DNA from: an uncultured Bacillota bacterium
GTDB taxonomy: Bacteria > Bacillota > Clostridia > Peptostreptococcales > Anaerovoracaceae
Assembly: GCA_958448635.1 (NCBI GenBank)
Contig: CAUDEQ010000018.1
Location: 1-30,274 of the forward strand
Direction of reading: 5' to 3'
DNA: 30,274 nt
Below are positions 7,032 through 15,686 of the stretch, piece by piece (the first letter of the stretch is position 1; each line of letters opens with the position of its first letter). Position numbers and translations under genes: made by a program. The notes beneath the pieces were generated by a model that did no database searches, was not told the DNA's origin, and saw only the letters and a list, made by a program, of their open reading frames with translations.

Positions 7032-9050
7032 ATGAATGTTTTAGCAATCGTTGCCGTTGTTGCGGCAATAATTGGACTGGCAGTTGCCGTAGGTCTGGCT
7101 TCATGGATAGGCAAGCAGGCTGAAGGTACTGACAGAATGAAGGAGATCGCCGGCTACATCAGAGAAGGTGCTATGGCATTTCTTTCAAGAGAGTACAAGA
7201 TAATGGCCATCGTTATCATTGTTCTCTTCGTACTTATCGCAGTATTTATCAAGCCGGTAACAGGTATCCTGTATGTCTTCGGAGCGCTCTTATCGGTTCT
7301 GGCAGGCTTCTTCGGAATGAAGGTGGCTACGCTGGGTAATGTAAGAACTGCATCAGCTGCAAAGGACTCAGGAATGAACCTGGCTCTGAAGATCGCTTTC
7401 AGATCAGGAGCTGTAATGGGTCTGGCTGTGACAGGCCTCGGACTTCTGGGTCTTGGAATCATCTTATGCGTTCTGGATCTGGCAACAGTTATGGACTGCG
7501 TGACAGGCTTCGGTCTCGGTGCTTCATCAATGGCTCTGTTCGGTCGTGTGGGCGGCGGTATATATACCAAGGCTGCTGACGTAGGTGCCGACCTTGTAGG
7601 TAAGGTAGAAGCAGGTATTCCTGAAGACGATCCTAGAAACCCTGCAGTTATCGCAGATAACGTAGGTGACAACGTAGGTGACGTTGCAGGTATGGGATCC
7701 GACTTGTTCGAATCATATGTAGGCTCCATCATTTCGGCAGTTACGCTGGCTGCAGTTGCAGCAGTTAACTCCGGCGGAGTATTCGATGAAACTACGGCAG
7801 CAATGTTCCCTATGATCCTGTCAGCCATCGGTATCATAGCATCACTTATCGGTATCTTCATGGTAAGAGGAAAGGACGGTTCAAATCCTGCCAACGCTCT
7901 CAACATGGGTACATACATTTCAGGCGTAATAGTTATCATTGCTACGCTTATCCTGTCAAAGGTTATGCTGGGCGGATTCAGCTATGCCATAGCCATCATT
8001 TCAGGTCTTATCGTAGGAATAGCCATCGGAAAGATTACAGAAATATACACTTCGGGAGATTATGCTTCAGTTAAGAAGATTGCGGATCAGTCGCAGACAG
8101 GCTCTGCAACTACCATCATAAGCGGTCTTGGCGTTGGTATGATGTCGACACTGTGGCCTATACTCTTCATAGCAGTTTCAATATTCGTTGCTTACTATGC
8201 TGCAGGCGTATACGGAATCGCTCTCGCAGCAGTAGGTATGCTGTCCACTACGGGAATGACTGTAGCAGTTGATGCTTACGGTCCTGTATCCGACAATGCA
8301 GGCGGTATCGCAGAAATGTCAGAGCTGCCTGGAGAAGTAAGAGAAATCACTGACAAACTGGACTCGGTAGGAAATACCACTGCTGCCATTGGTAAGGGAT
8401 TTGCCATCGGTTCGGCAGCTCTCACTGCACTGGCACTCTTCGTATCATTCGCAGAGGTTGCTCAGATCAGTGCTATCGACTTGCTGAGCCCTATCGTTAT
8501 AATCGGTCTGTTTATCGGAGCTATGCTGCCATTCCTGTTCTCGGCAATGACCATGAATTCAGTAGGTAAGGCTGCTAACCAGATGATCGAGGAAGTAAGA
8601 AGACAGTTCAGAGAAGACAAGAGAATCCTGGAAGGAAACTCCAAGCCTGACTATGCTCACTGCGTTGATATCTCAACGAGAGCAGCACTGAAGGAAATGG
8701 TTATCCCTGGTCTTATGGCTATAATCGCACCATTGGTTGTTGGTATACTTCTGGGCGTTGAGGCTCTGGGCGGACTTCTGGCCGGATCACTGTCCTCAGG
8801 CGTACTGCTGGCTCTCATGATGGCCAATGCAGGCGGAGCATGGGACAATGCCAAGAAGTACATCGAAGAAGGTCACTTCGGCGGCAAGGGTTCAGACCCT
8901 CACAAGGCTGCTGTTGTAGGTGACACGGTAGGAGATCCGTTCAAGGATACTTCCGGTCCTTCGATAAATATCCTGATCAAGCTGATGACCATCGTATCAC
9001 TGGTATTCGCACCACTGTTCGTATCCATCGGCGGTCTGCTGGTATTCTAA
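7032..9050 (+). CDS. hppA: membrane-bound K+-dependent-type pyrophosphatase
   Basis: Ion-pumping membrane pyrophosphatase of 672 residues. The family has about 16 helices and couples hydrolysis of cytoplasmic pyrophosphate to export of Na+ or H+. The substrate and Mg2+ motifs are complete: DVGADLVGKVEAGIPEDDPRN, ADNVGDNVGDVAGMGSDLFESY, and the C-terminal GDTVGDPFKDTSGPSIN. The segment GNTTAAIGKGFAIGSAAL has alanine right after GNTT, where K+-independent enzymes carry lysine, so this is the K+-dependent class. Whether it pumps Na+, H+ or both I cannot decide by eye. I chose ATG 7032, behind GGGGGAGG (7014-7021), over a TTG at 7005. A good terminator follows. It recovers energy from pyrophosphate and is unusual inside this glycolysis/secG neighbourhood. 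Confidence 0.95.
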   Translation: MNVLAIVAVVAAIIGLAVAVGLASWIGKQAEGTDRMKEIAGYIREGAMAFLSREYKIMAIVIIVLFVLIAVFIKPVTGILYVFGALLSVLAGFFGMKVATLGNVRTASAAKDSGMNLALKIAFRSGAVMGLAVTGLGLLGLGIILCVLDLATVMDCVTGFGLGASSMALFGRVGGGIYTKAADVGADLVGKVEAGIPEDDPRNPAVIADNVGDNVGDVAGMGSDLFESYVGSIISAVTLAAVAAVNSGGVFDETTAAMFPMILSAIGIIASLIGIFMVRGKDGSNPANALNMGTYISGVIVIIATLILSKVMLGGFSYAIAIISGLIVGIAIGKITEIYTSGDYASVKKIADQSQTGSATTIISGLGVGMMSTLWPILFIAVSIFVAYYAAGVYGIALAAVGMLSTTGMTVAVDAYGPVSDNAGGIAEMSELPGEVREITDKLDSVGNTTAAIGKGFAIGSAALTALALFVSFAEVAQISAIDLLSPIVIIGLFIGAMLPFLFSAMTMNSVGKAANQMIEEVRRQFREDKRILEGNSKPDYAHCVDISTRAALKEMVIPGLMAIIAPLVVGILLGVEALGGLLAGSLSSGVLLALMMANAGGAWDNAKKYIEEGHFGGKGSDPHKAAVVGDTVGDPFKDTSGPSINILIKLMTIVSLVFAPLFVSIGGLLVF

Positions 9051-9077
9051 GAGACAAAATCAATACGAAATAAATGG

Positions 9078-9114
9078 CAGGAGATTCGAGCATCGGATCT
9101 CCTGTTCTGATTTT
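9078..9114 (+). terminator. terminator of hppA
   Basis: CAGGAGAT (9078-9085) pairs perfectly with ATCTCCTG (9097-9104). A U-G pair and CGA/TCG continue the stem to a three-base loop, giving 12 pairs. The tail TTCTGATTTT follows. Position 28 bases after the hppA stop and the shape fit a rho-independent terminator. Confidence 0.75.
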
Positions 9115-9213
9115 ATGACGGTGGATATGAAGCTGAGGAAGCAGAGGCTTAAGTAAGAAGCCGAAATTGGTAAAAGTAGCTGAACGCAATGGTAAAAAGG
9201 GAAAGGAGTTAAA

Positions 9214-9738
9214 ATGAATTTACTGGAAGCAATGCAGAAGAGACACAGCATAAGAAAATATGAGCAGGAACCGATTCCTGAAGAAAAGCTCAACATGGTG
9301 CTGCAGGCAGGGCTGTTATCGGCCTCAAGCCGTGGAAGGAGACCGTGGGAGCTGATAGTGATACAGAAAAGAGAGACCCTTGAGAAAATGTCACAATGTC
9401 GAGCTGGTGCAGCCAATATGCTGTCAGGAGCCGGCGCTGCAATAGTGGTGGTTGCCGATGAGAAAAGGACAGATGTGTGGATAGAGGACTGTTCCATCGT
9501 CATGGCAAACATGCATCTGATGGCGGACAGTCTAGGTGTTGGAAGCTGTTGGATACAGGGAAGGCTGAGAGAAGCAGCCGATGGCAGCACGACGGAGGAA
9601 TATCTGGGCCGTCTTTTGGGAATTCCCGAAAACTATCGTCTTGAGGCCATGCTGTCATTGGGTGTACCGGCAGAAAGCAAGGCGGTGACAGCTCTCGAGG
9701 AACTGGATATGAGTAAGATACATTTTGAAAAGTTTTAA
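9214..9738 (+). CDS. nitroreductase-family flavoprotein
   Basis: Nitroreductase-fold protein of 174 residues, near the short end of the family. These are usually FMN-dependent homodimers that reduce nitro compounds, quinones or related substrates with NAD(P)H. The N-terminal FMN phosphate signature is clear (RHSIRKYEQEPIPEEKL), followed by SSRGRRPWELIVI and AGAANMLSGAGAAIVVVAD. The GSCWIQGR segment and SLGVPAE near the C-terminus also match the family. The start at 9214 has AAAGGAG (9203-9209). It stands alone, with a terminator upstream and a 114-base spacer downstream. The natural substrate cannot be predicted. Confidence 0.85.
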   Translation: MNLLEAMQKRHSIRKYEQEPIPEEKLNMVLQAGLLSASSRGRRPWELIVIQKRETLEKMSQCRAGAANMLSGAGAAIVVVADEKRTDVWIEDCSIVMANMHLMADSLGVGSCWIQGRLREAADGSTTEEYLGRLLGIPENYRLEAMLSLGVPAESKAVTALEELDMSKIHFEKF

Positions 9739-9852
9739 CAGGCATCAGCAACTGATTTTAAAATTGCTTTTCAAAAAATTAACACCTCTCTTTTGCAATA
9801 TTTTATGTCAGACTTACAGATAATAAAAAAGAAAAAAGAGAGGAGAAATAAA

Positions 9853-10152
9853 ATGAGCAAGTTTAGGATTCTTTTGGCAGCAGTGCTTTGTATTTCCCTG
9901 CTGACATTTGCCGGCTGCGGCAGTAACGATACGACAGACGGCAACGGGGGAGACGGCACCGTTACAGAAGAGAACAGAGACATGGAAAACGGCGGCGGAG
10001 ACGATATGGGCACGGAAGACGGGACTCATAAGGACGGACCGGTTGCCGAAGATCTCAAGGATGACGCAAAGGATGCCGTTGATGACATAGAAAATGCTGT
10101 CGACGGGAATAACAAGGACAACAATACAAAAGAAACAACGGTAGGTCAATAG
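9853..10152 (+). CDS. small acidic lipoprotein of unknown function
   Basis: I do not recognise a family. The 99-residue product has a basic N-terminus (MSKFR), a hydrophobic stretch and a lipobox-like TFAGC ending in Cys22, so it should be lipid-anchored on the outer face of the membrane. The mature part is very rich in Asp, Glu, Gly and Asn, with no predicted fold, and ends in a DDAKDAVDDIENAVDGN amphipathic stretch. I chose the ATG at 9853, behind GAGAGGAG (9838-9845), rather than an in-frame ATG at 9793, because only 9853 gives a proper signal peptide. A hairpin terminator follows directly. Such low-complexity acidic lipoproteins evolve fast; it may bind cations or simply be a spacer on the surface, but that is speculation. 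Confidence 0.75.
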   Translation: MSKFRILLAAVLCISLLTFAGCGSNDTTDGNGGDGTVTEENRDMENGGGDDMGTEDGTHKDGPVAEDLKDDAKDAVDDIENAVDGNNKDNNTKETTVGQ

Positions 10153-10163
10153 CGTCCGTAAAG

Positions 10164-10188
10164 TAAAAGGTGGCAATGCCACCTTTTA
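10164..10188 (+). terminator. terminator after the lipoprotein gene
   Basis: TAAAAGGTGGC (10164-10174) pairs with GCCACCTTTTA (10178-10188), 11 perfect pairs around a three-base loop. The U-run lies within the 3' arm. It begins 12 bases after the stop codon, and its symmetry could let it act in both directions. Confidence 0.7.
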
Positions 10189-10242
10189 TGCTGTAAAATA
10201 GTAATTGCTGTAGAAATATAATGTTGCAAGAGGAAGGGGAAA

Positions 10243-12198
10243 ATGGCAAAGAAGAGAAAAGGACATGTATTGACGGGAACGTTGTCGAAGCACAGGAAGG
10301 GCTTCGGATTTGTAATGTGTGACGATATAGAGCAAGATGTATTCATCGCACCTGATTCCATGGGAAGCGCCATGGACGGAGACGAGGTGGAGATAGATCT
10401 TATCCCTTCATATCTCTGGCGAAATTCGCCGGAGGGCATAATAACGAAGGTGATGACCAGAAAGACGACGGAGGTGGCGGGAACCTTTGAGAAAAGCAAG
10501 AAGTTCGGCTTCGTCATCCCGGAGGGCGGAAAATACAGAGAGGATGTATTCATAAAGAAGAAGGACTTTTCAGGCGCCCAGCGTGGAGACAAGGTCGTGG
10601 CTCAGATCACCAGATACCCTGACAAGCATAATTGTGCAGAGGGAAGGATCACGGAGATAATAAGCAGAGCCGGACAGCCCGGCGGAGATATCAAGACGAT
10701 AGCCAGAAGCTACGGCATGAGGGAGAGCTTTCCCAGCAGGGCTTCGGCGGAGGCCAAGGCGGTGAAAAAACGTGGCATAACGGAAGATGATATCGCCGGA
10801 AGAAGAGATCTGAGATGTAAGAAGATATTCACCATAGACGGAGCGGATTCAAAGGATTTTGACGATGCGGTGTCCATAGAGCTTCTTGAAAACGGCAATT
10901 ACCTTCTGGGCGTCCATATAGCGGATGTCGCCCACTACGTGAAGGAGGGAGGCCCGTTGGACAAGGAAGCCCTCAAGAGGGGAACCAGTGTATATCTGAT
11001 AGATCAGGTGATCCCCATGTTGCCGAAGGCTCTTTCAAATGGTATATGCAGCCTTAATCCCGGGGAGGACAGGCTTGCCCTTTCCATAGATATGGAAATA
11101 AGCCCGGAGGGTATCGTCACAGCTCATGAAATCTATGAGAGCGTGATACACTCTGTGGAGAGGCTGGTGTACGACGATGTGTCGGATCTGCTGGAAAAGA
11201 AGGATCGAGTCATGTGTGAGAGGTATGCCCACATAAGGGAGGAGCTTTTCATGATGAACAATCTGGCAGTAAGGCTGCGAAAGAACAGAGAGGACCGGGG
11301 AAGCCTGGATTTCGATCTGGACGAGGCTCATATAACGCTTGATGAGAACGGTTTTCCATCACAGATAGGAGTTGCCAGCAGGCGAAGCGCCAACAAGCTC
11401 ATAGAAGAGTTCATGCTTCTTGCCAATGAAACTGTGGCAGAGCATTTCTTCTGGCTGGATAGCCCGTTTGTCTACAGAGTGCATGAAAAGCCGGCCGTCG
11501 ATAAGATGGAGCAGCTGCGCACATTCCTCAGGAGCGTGGGCATCGTTCTCAGGGGAAACGGTGACAGCATACATCCAAAGGCGGTAAGATCGGTACTGGA
11601 GCAGGCAAAGGGAAGGCCGGAGGAAAATGTGGTCAACTCCGTGACGCTGAGATCCATGCAGAAGGCATTTTACAGCACGTCATGCGACGGGCATTTCGGT
11701 CTTTCATTGAAATACTACTGCCACTTTACATCTCCCATAAGGAGATATCCCGATTTGATGATACACAGGATAATAAAGGCATGGCTCAGGGGCAGCGATG
11801 CTGTCAAGCTCACTAAGCACTTCAAGAAAAGGGCTCAGGAGGCGGCGGACCTTTCCTCTGCGGCCGAAAGACAGGCCATAGATGTTGAACGTCAGGTGGA
11901 GAAGCTGAAGAAGGCAGAGTATATGAGCGGATATATCGGCCGGGTGTTTGATGGGATTATCAGCGGGGCAACGGGCTTCGGGATCTACGTGCAGCTGGAA
12001 AATACCGTGGAAGGTCTCGTAAGGATCGAGACGCTTAAGGACGATTATTACGATCATATCAAGGAAAAGTACGCCATCATGGGAAGACGCACGGGAAAGA
12101 CATATAAGTTGGGCGATAAAGTCACGATCATCGTTGAAAGTGTAGATGTGGAAAGGCGCGAGATCAACTTTTTGCTTGCAGACCGTCGGCAAGGCTGA
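10243..12198 (+). CDS. rnr: ribonuclease R
   Basis: RNase II-superfamily 3'-5' exoribonuclease of 651 residues, degrading structured RNA and taking part in mRNA and rRNA turnover. Two N-terminal cold-shock-type OB folds are visible (KGFGFV at residues 19-24 and KFGFVIPEGG at 87-96). The RNB catalytic domain carries the metal-binding aspartates in DGADSKDFDDAV (199-210), and YCHFTSPIRRYPDLMIHR marks its end. A C-terminal S1 domain follows (from about 565, GRVFDGIISGATGFGIYVQL). It lacks the winged-helix domain that precedes the first OB fold in longer RNase R proteins and has no basic tail, so it is compact. The start has GAGGAAGGGG upstream and a TATAAT at 10217-10222. smpB, its usual neighbour, is absent. 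Its last 35 bases overlap the opposing CBS gene. Confidence 0.95.
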   Translation: MAKKRKGHVLTGTLSKHRKGFGFVMCDDIEQDVFIAPDSMGSAMDGDEVEIDLIPSYLWRNSPEGIITKVMTRKTTEVAGTFEKSKKFGFVIPEGGKYREDVFIKKKDFSGAQRGDKVVAQITRYPDKHNCAEGRITEIISRAGQPGGDIKTIARSYGMRESFPSRASAEAKAVKKRGITEDDIAGRRDLRCKKIFTIDGADSKDFDDAVSIELLENGNYLLGVHIADVAHYVKEGGPLDKEALKRGTSVYLIDQVIPMLPKALSNGICSLNPGEDRLALSIDMEISPEGIVTAHEIYESVIHSVERLVYDDVSDLLEKKDRVMCERYAHIREELFMMNNLAVRLRKNREDRGSLDFDLDEAHITLDENGFPSQIGVASRRSANKLIEEFMLLANETVAEHFFWLDSPFVYRVHEKPAVDKMEQLRTFLRSVGIVLRGNGDSIHPKAVRSVLEQAKGRPEENVVNSVTLRSMQKAFYSTSCDGHFGLSLKYYCHFTSPIRRYPDLMIHRIIKAWLRGSDAVKLTKHFKKRAQEAADLSSAAERQAIDVERQVEKLKKAEYMSGYIGRVFDGIISGATGFGIYVQLENTVEGLVRIETLKDDYYDHIKEKYAIMGRRTGKTYKLGDKVTIIVESVDVERREINFLLADRRQG

Positions 12199-12631
12199 TG
12201 GATGACAGTGCATCACCTGCTTCATCTATATAAACCGGTTTGACTGCTATATCGCCGAGGGAAAGCATGCCTACAAGACGGGAGGCTTCCGTAACAGGGA
12301 GCCTTCTTATTTTATGGGCTGAAAACAGCAATGATGCTTCGTGAATGCTCATGTCAGGCGATACGGTGACGGGATTTTCAGTCATTATGTCGGCAGCGGT
12401 GAGCTGAGGCTTCGGGGGAGCTTCATCCGAAGCGTTTTCGGACGATGCATGACGTGCCAGAACACGAATGACAAGATCTCTGTCCGTTACTATTCCTTTC
12501 AGGTGTCCGCCATCGTCGCAGACAGGAAGACTGCCCACGTTGTTTTTTCGCATATGGGCGGCGATGAGGGCGGCAGGTGTATTCTCCCTGATGCATACTA
12601 TGTTGGTGCTCATCAGTTCCTTGACTTTCAT
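12164..12631 (-). CDS. tandem CBS-domain protein
   Basis: A 155-residue protein made of two CBS modules, about residues 7-62 and 80-135. Marks are MSTNIVCIRENTP, NNVGSLPVCDDGGHLKGIVTDRDLVIRVLA, ADIMTENPVTVSPDMSIHEA and KIRRLPVTEASRLVGMLSLGDIA. Paired CBS modules bind adenosine nucleotides (AMP, ATP, SAM or c-di-AMP in various families) and act as sensors; a free-standing one has no predictable output. The start has a perfect AAGGAGG nine bases upstream and its own promoter. It lies just after the trk operon, with a terminator between, so a link to K+ transport is possible but unproven. Its 3' end overlaps rnr on the other strand by 35 bases. Confidence 0.9.
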   Translation of the reverse strand: MKVKELMSTNIVCIRENTPAALIAAHMRKNNVGSLPVCDDGGHLKGIVTDRDLVIRVLARHASSENASDEAPPKPQLTAADIMTENPVTVSPDMSIHEASLLFSAHKIRRLPVTEASRLVGMLSLGDIAVKPVYIDEAGDALSSISLADGLQAKS

Positions 12632-12653
12632 AACAGCCTCCTTGACTTTTTTA

Positions 12654-12682
12654 TATATAGATTATGATTGCCAAAAAACCAA
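12654..12682 (-). promoter_or_regulatory. promoter of the CBS-domain gene
   Basis: On the minus strand TTGGTT (12682-12677) and TATATA (12659-12654) are 17 bases apart. Transcription would start near 12647, shortly before the AAGGAGG site. It lies downstream of the trk operon terminator, consistent with independent expression. Confidence 0.55.
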
Positions 12683-12700
12683 CGATTTATATACGAAATG

Positions 12701-12733
12701 AAATATAAAAGGCAGAGATTATCTGTCTCTGCC
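12701..12733 (-). terminator. terminator of the trkA-trkH-trkH operon
   Basis: Read on the minus strand, GGCAGAGA (12733-12726) pairs with TCTCTGCC (12718-12711), eight perfect pairs, followed by TTTTATATTT. The trkH stop codon (complement of 12719-12721) sits inside the seven-base loop, so the end of the gene and the terminator overlap. Confidence 0.8.
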
Positions 12734-14191
12734 CCAGAAATTGCGTGTGAACAAAATGATTATGGTGAACAGCTCAAGTCTTCCTATTATCATCAAGCCG
12801 CTGAGATAAAGCTTGAATACCGGGTGGAACATGGAAAAATTGCCTAGCGAGGCTGCTTCTCCGAAGGAAGCACCGGTATTTGACATCATGGCCAGAGTGG
12901 CTGTGATGGTGGTCTCCATGTCAAGTCCCTGAAGAGACATGAAGAGCGAAGAAAACAGGAAGATGGTCATGTACATAAGTATAAATACAGTGATCTGCGA
13001 TACGACAGGCGCCGAAATGGCGTTTCCGCCGACCTTTACGGCGACAACCGAGCGAGGGTGTATCCTCTTGACGCAGCCTCTCCAGATGAGCTTCAGCATA
13101 ACAAGAAGCCTGATGACCTTTATCCCGCCTGATGTGGAGGCAGCGCAGCCGCCGATGAACATCACTGTGATGAGAACCATCTGACATACGCTTGGCCATA
13201 CGGTGTATGGTGACCGAGCGTATCCTGCCGTCGTAAACATGCTGGTAACCTGGAAAAACGATTCTCTCAACGCTCCTGCAAAGCTGCTGTCGCTCTGAAG
13301 AGCCAGGCCGATGGTACAGATGAATATGGATACAGCCAGTATTATGATGAAGGCTCTCAGTTCTATATCCTTGAGGAAGTATGAGATCTTTCCGGTCATG
13401 AGATAGTGGTAGAGCACAAAATTCAGCGAAGCAAGGATACAGAACACCGATATCACGATTTCAACATAGAGACTGTCATAGTACGCTATACCCTCAGGGC
13501 GAACCATAAGTCCTCCGGTGCTTATGCTGCCCATGGTGTTGATCACCGCATCAAACAGAGGCATCTTGCCTGAGAGCATCAGCAGGATGAACTCAGCTAT
13601 GGTAAATGAAAAATACGTTATATACAATATCTTTGCCGAATCGCTCATCCTGAAGGTCATCTTTTCCAGTACAGGACCGGGAGTTTCAGCCCTGGCAATC
13701 ATCTGTCCGTTGATTCCGAGAGCAGGGAGCAATGAAATCACAAATACAAGAATACCCATTCCTCCCAGCCAGTGGGATATGGCCTTCCAGAGCATCAGGC
13801 TTCTGGAAAGAAATGCATTGTCCACTGCCGTACATCCTGTGGTCGTAAAGCCTGATGTTGATTCGAAGATAGCGTCCACGTAGTTTTCGGCAAAGCCCGA
13901 AAGCATATACGGGAATGCACCCACCAGTGCGGCCATCACCCAGCATGAGGCCACTACGATGTAGCCCTCACGTGCTCTGAACTTGGCTTTCGGTGCGCGT
14001 ATAAAAAAGAACATGGCGCCGCCTGCCAATATGGTAGGAGGTGCGCATTTTGCGAAAGCGCCTGCTGCAGCTGAATCGCCTGTAACAACGGCGTAGATCA
14101 ACGGGATTATCATAGATATGCCTATGATGAGCAATATGCTTCCCAGAATTCTCAATATTGCTTTGTAGTTTATAAGATTGGTTTTTGTCAT
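12719..14191 (-). CDS. trkH: Trk-type potassium uptake channel subunit (second copy)
   Basis: TrkH/KtrB-type membrane protein of 490 residues, the pore of a K+ uptake system gated by TrkA. Four pore loops are visible: SGFTTTGCT, GSISTGGL, TSMFTTAGYA and SNTGASFG. The last departs from the usual GN(I/V)GPG(F/L)G pattern, which the neighbouring copy keeps: Pro and the second Gly are replaced by Ala and Ser. The C-terminus GRLELFTIIILFTRNFW is typical. ATG 14191 has GAGGTGAG upstream, only 12 bases after the first trkH stop. It is clearly a diverged tandem duplicate and the last gene of the operon. Transport of K+ is expected; Na+ or another ion is possible given the altered fourth loop. Confidence 0.92.
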   Translation of the reverse strand: MTKTNLINYKAILRILGSILLIIGISMIIPLIYAVVTGDSAAAGAFAKCAPPTILAGGAMFFFIRAPKAKFRAREGYIVVASCWVMAALVGAFPYMLSGFAENYVDAIFESTSGFTTTGCTAVDNAFLSRSLMLWKAISHWLGGMGILVFVISLLPALGINGQMIARAETPGPVLEKMTFRMSDSAKILYITYFSFTIAEFILLMLSGKMPLFDAVINTMGSISTGGLMVRPEGIAYYDSLYVEIVISVFCILASLNFVLYHYLMTGKISYFLKDIELRAFIIILAVSIFICTIGLALQSDSSFAGALRESFFQVTSMFTTAGYARSPYTVWPSVCQMVLITVMFIGGCAASTSGGIKVIRLLVMLKLIWRGCVKRIHPRSVVAVKVGGNAISAPVVSQITVFILMYMTIFLFSSLFMSLQGLDMETTITATLAMMSNTGASFGEAASLGNFSMFHPVFKLYLSGLMIIGRLELFTIIILFTRNFWGRDR

Positions 14192-14203
14192 ATACTCACC
14201 TCA

Positions 14204-15667
14204 TCAATGGTTTGAGCTCCAGAATTTTGGCGTCAACAGTATGAACAGAGTATATAACTCCAGCCTTCCCGCTATCATATAAAATGAGAGCAGGTATTTG
14301 GAAAGATCGGCCAGATGTCCGAAGTTTTCCGTAGGGCCTACAGTTCCGAATCCCGGTCCTATATTGCCGATGCAAGTTATAACAGATGTAAAGCATGTGA
14401 TGAGATCCGTATTTTCAAAGGAAACTATGAATGCTCCCACAAACACCATGCAGATATAGAGGAATACATGGTTGGCGATGGCAGATACTGCATCACTGGG
14501 CATGTTTTGTCCGTTGAGCTTGATGTTTTCAACCACGTTGGGGTGGAGCCTTGTGGCAACACCGCGCCTTATCAGTTGGAGAACAACATATATACGGACG
14601 ATCTTTATGCCTCCTCCTGTGGATGAGGAGCAGCCGCCCATGAACATGAGAAGCAACAGGATCATCTGGCATATGGTGGGCCACGTCTCATAGTCGGCAG
14701 AGGCGAAACCTGTAGTTGTCAGTATGGTAGCTGTTTGAAACGCCGAGTCTGCAGCGGCATCTCCAAATGAATCGTAGGTATTGGTTATCATCAGTACGAT
14801 GAGTATGATAGACGTAGAACCACCGAATATGAGCAGATACAGCTTGAATTCAGAGTCCTCCAGGAATACGCGGGGACCGCGCTTTACAGCGTAATACATG
14901 AGATTGAAGTTAGCTCCGCACAGAACCATGAAGGCGGTGATCACCACCCGTATATAGGTGCTGTCGAAGTGCATTACACTGTCGTTGTAGTTTGAATATC
15001 CGCCTGTACCTACAGAGCCGAAGGTGTGGATAAGCGCATCGTAGAGATTCATTCCGCCCAACATGAGCAGAGCTGTTTCGGCTATGGTGAATATCAGGTA
15101 GATCTCGTACAGCGTTTTGGCAGTATCGGACATTTTAGGCGTTATCTTGTCCAGCGTAGGACCGGGAGTCTCGGATACGGCGATATTCTGTCCGCTTATG
15201 CCTAGAGACGGCATGAGCGCTATGGCGAAGATAAGTATGCCCATTCCGCCGATCCAGTGGGTGAAGGAACGCCAGAACACTATTCCCTTGGGGAGGGATT
15301 CCACATCACCTAAAATGGTGGCTCCCGTGGTGGAAAAGCCCGAGCAGGATTCGAAAAACGCATCGGCGAAGCTGGGAATGCTACCTGTCACGATGAAAGG
15401 AATTGCGCCTACAGCGCACGATACGATCCAGCACAGGGAAACGATGAAAAAGCCGTCGCGCACCTTCAGAGGTTTTTCCTCGTGTGCGAACAGCTTCATC
15501 AGAATGTAGCCCACTATCAGTGTTATGACCGTAGTGTAGCCGAACGGTAAATATATATAGGAATTATCGTAAATAAAGGACACGAAAACAGATGGTACCA
15601 TGGAAGCTCCGATAACCAACAGAACGATTCCCGTTATCCTCAGTATGGAATTAAGATTAAGACTCAT
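14204..15667 (-). CDS. trkH: Trk-type potassium uptake channel subunit (first copy)
   Basis: TrkH/KtrB-family pore protein of 487 residues with about ten hydrophobic segments. The four selectivity-loop motifs are canonical: SGFSTTGAT, GSVGTGGY, ATILTTTGFA and IGNIGPGFGTVGP. The ending GRLELYTLFILLTPKFW is shared with the second copy. The start at 15667 has AGAAGGTG upstream and follows trkA by 19 bases, so the three genes form one minus-strand operon. It probably works with TrkA as the standard K+ uptake system at the cytoplasmic membrane. The N-terminus (SILRITGIVLLVIGASM) aligns well with the second copy (AILRILGSILLIIGISM), showing a tandem duplication. Confidence 0.94.
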   Translation of the reverse strand: MSLNLNSILRITGIVLLVIGASMVPSVFVSFIYDNSYIYLPFGYTTVITLIVGYILMKLFAHEEKPLKVRDGFFIVSLCWIVSCAVGAIPFIVTGSIPSFADAFFESCSGFSTTGATILGDVESLPKGIVFWRSFTHWIGGMGILIFAIALMPSLGISGQNIAVSETPGPTLDKITPKMSDTAKTLYEIYLIFTIAETALLMLGGMNLYDALIHTFGSVGTGGYSNYNDSVMHFDSTYIRVVITAFMVLCGANFNLMYYAVKRGPRVFLEDSEFKLYLLIFGGSTSIILIVLMITNTYDSFGDAAADSAFQTATILTTTGFASADYETWPTICQMILLLLMFMGGCSSSTGGGIKIVRIYVVLQLIRRGVATRLHPNVVENIKLNGQNMPSDAVSAIANHVFLYICMVFVGAFIVSFENTDLITCFTSVITCIGNIGPGFGTVGPTENFGHLADLSKYLLSFYMIAGRLELYTLFILLTPKFWSSNH

Positions 15668-15686
15668 AAAAACACCTTCTGTCTGT

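Noticed and set aside
7154..7939. 261-codon minus-strand frame opposite hppA
   Set aside because: Antisense to transmembrane segments of the pyrophosphatase; no ribosome site and low-complexity translation.
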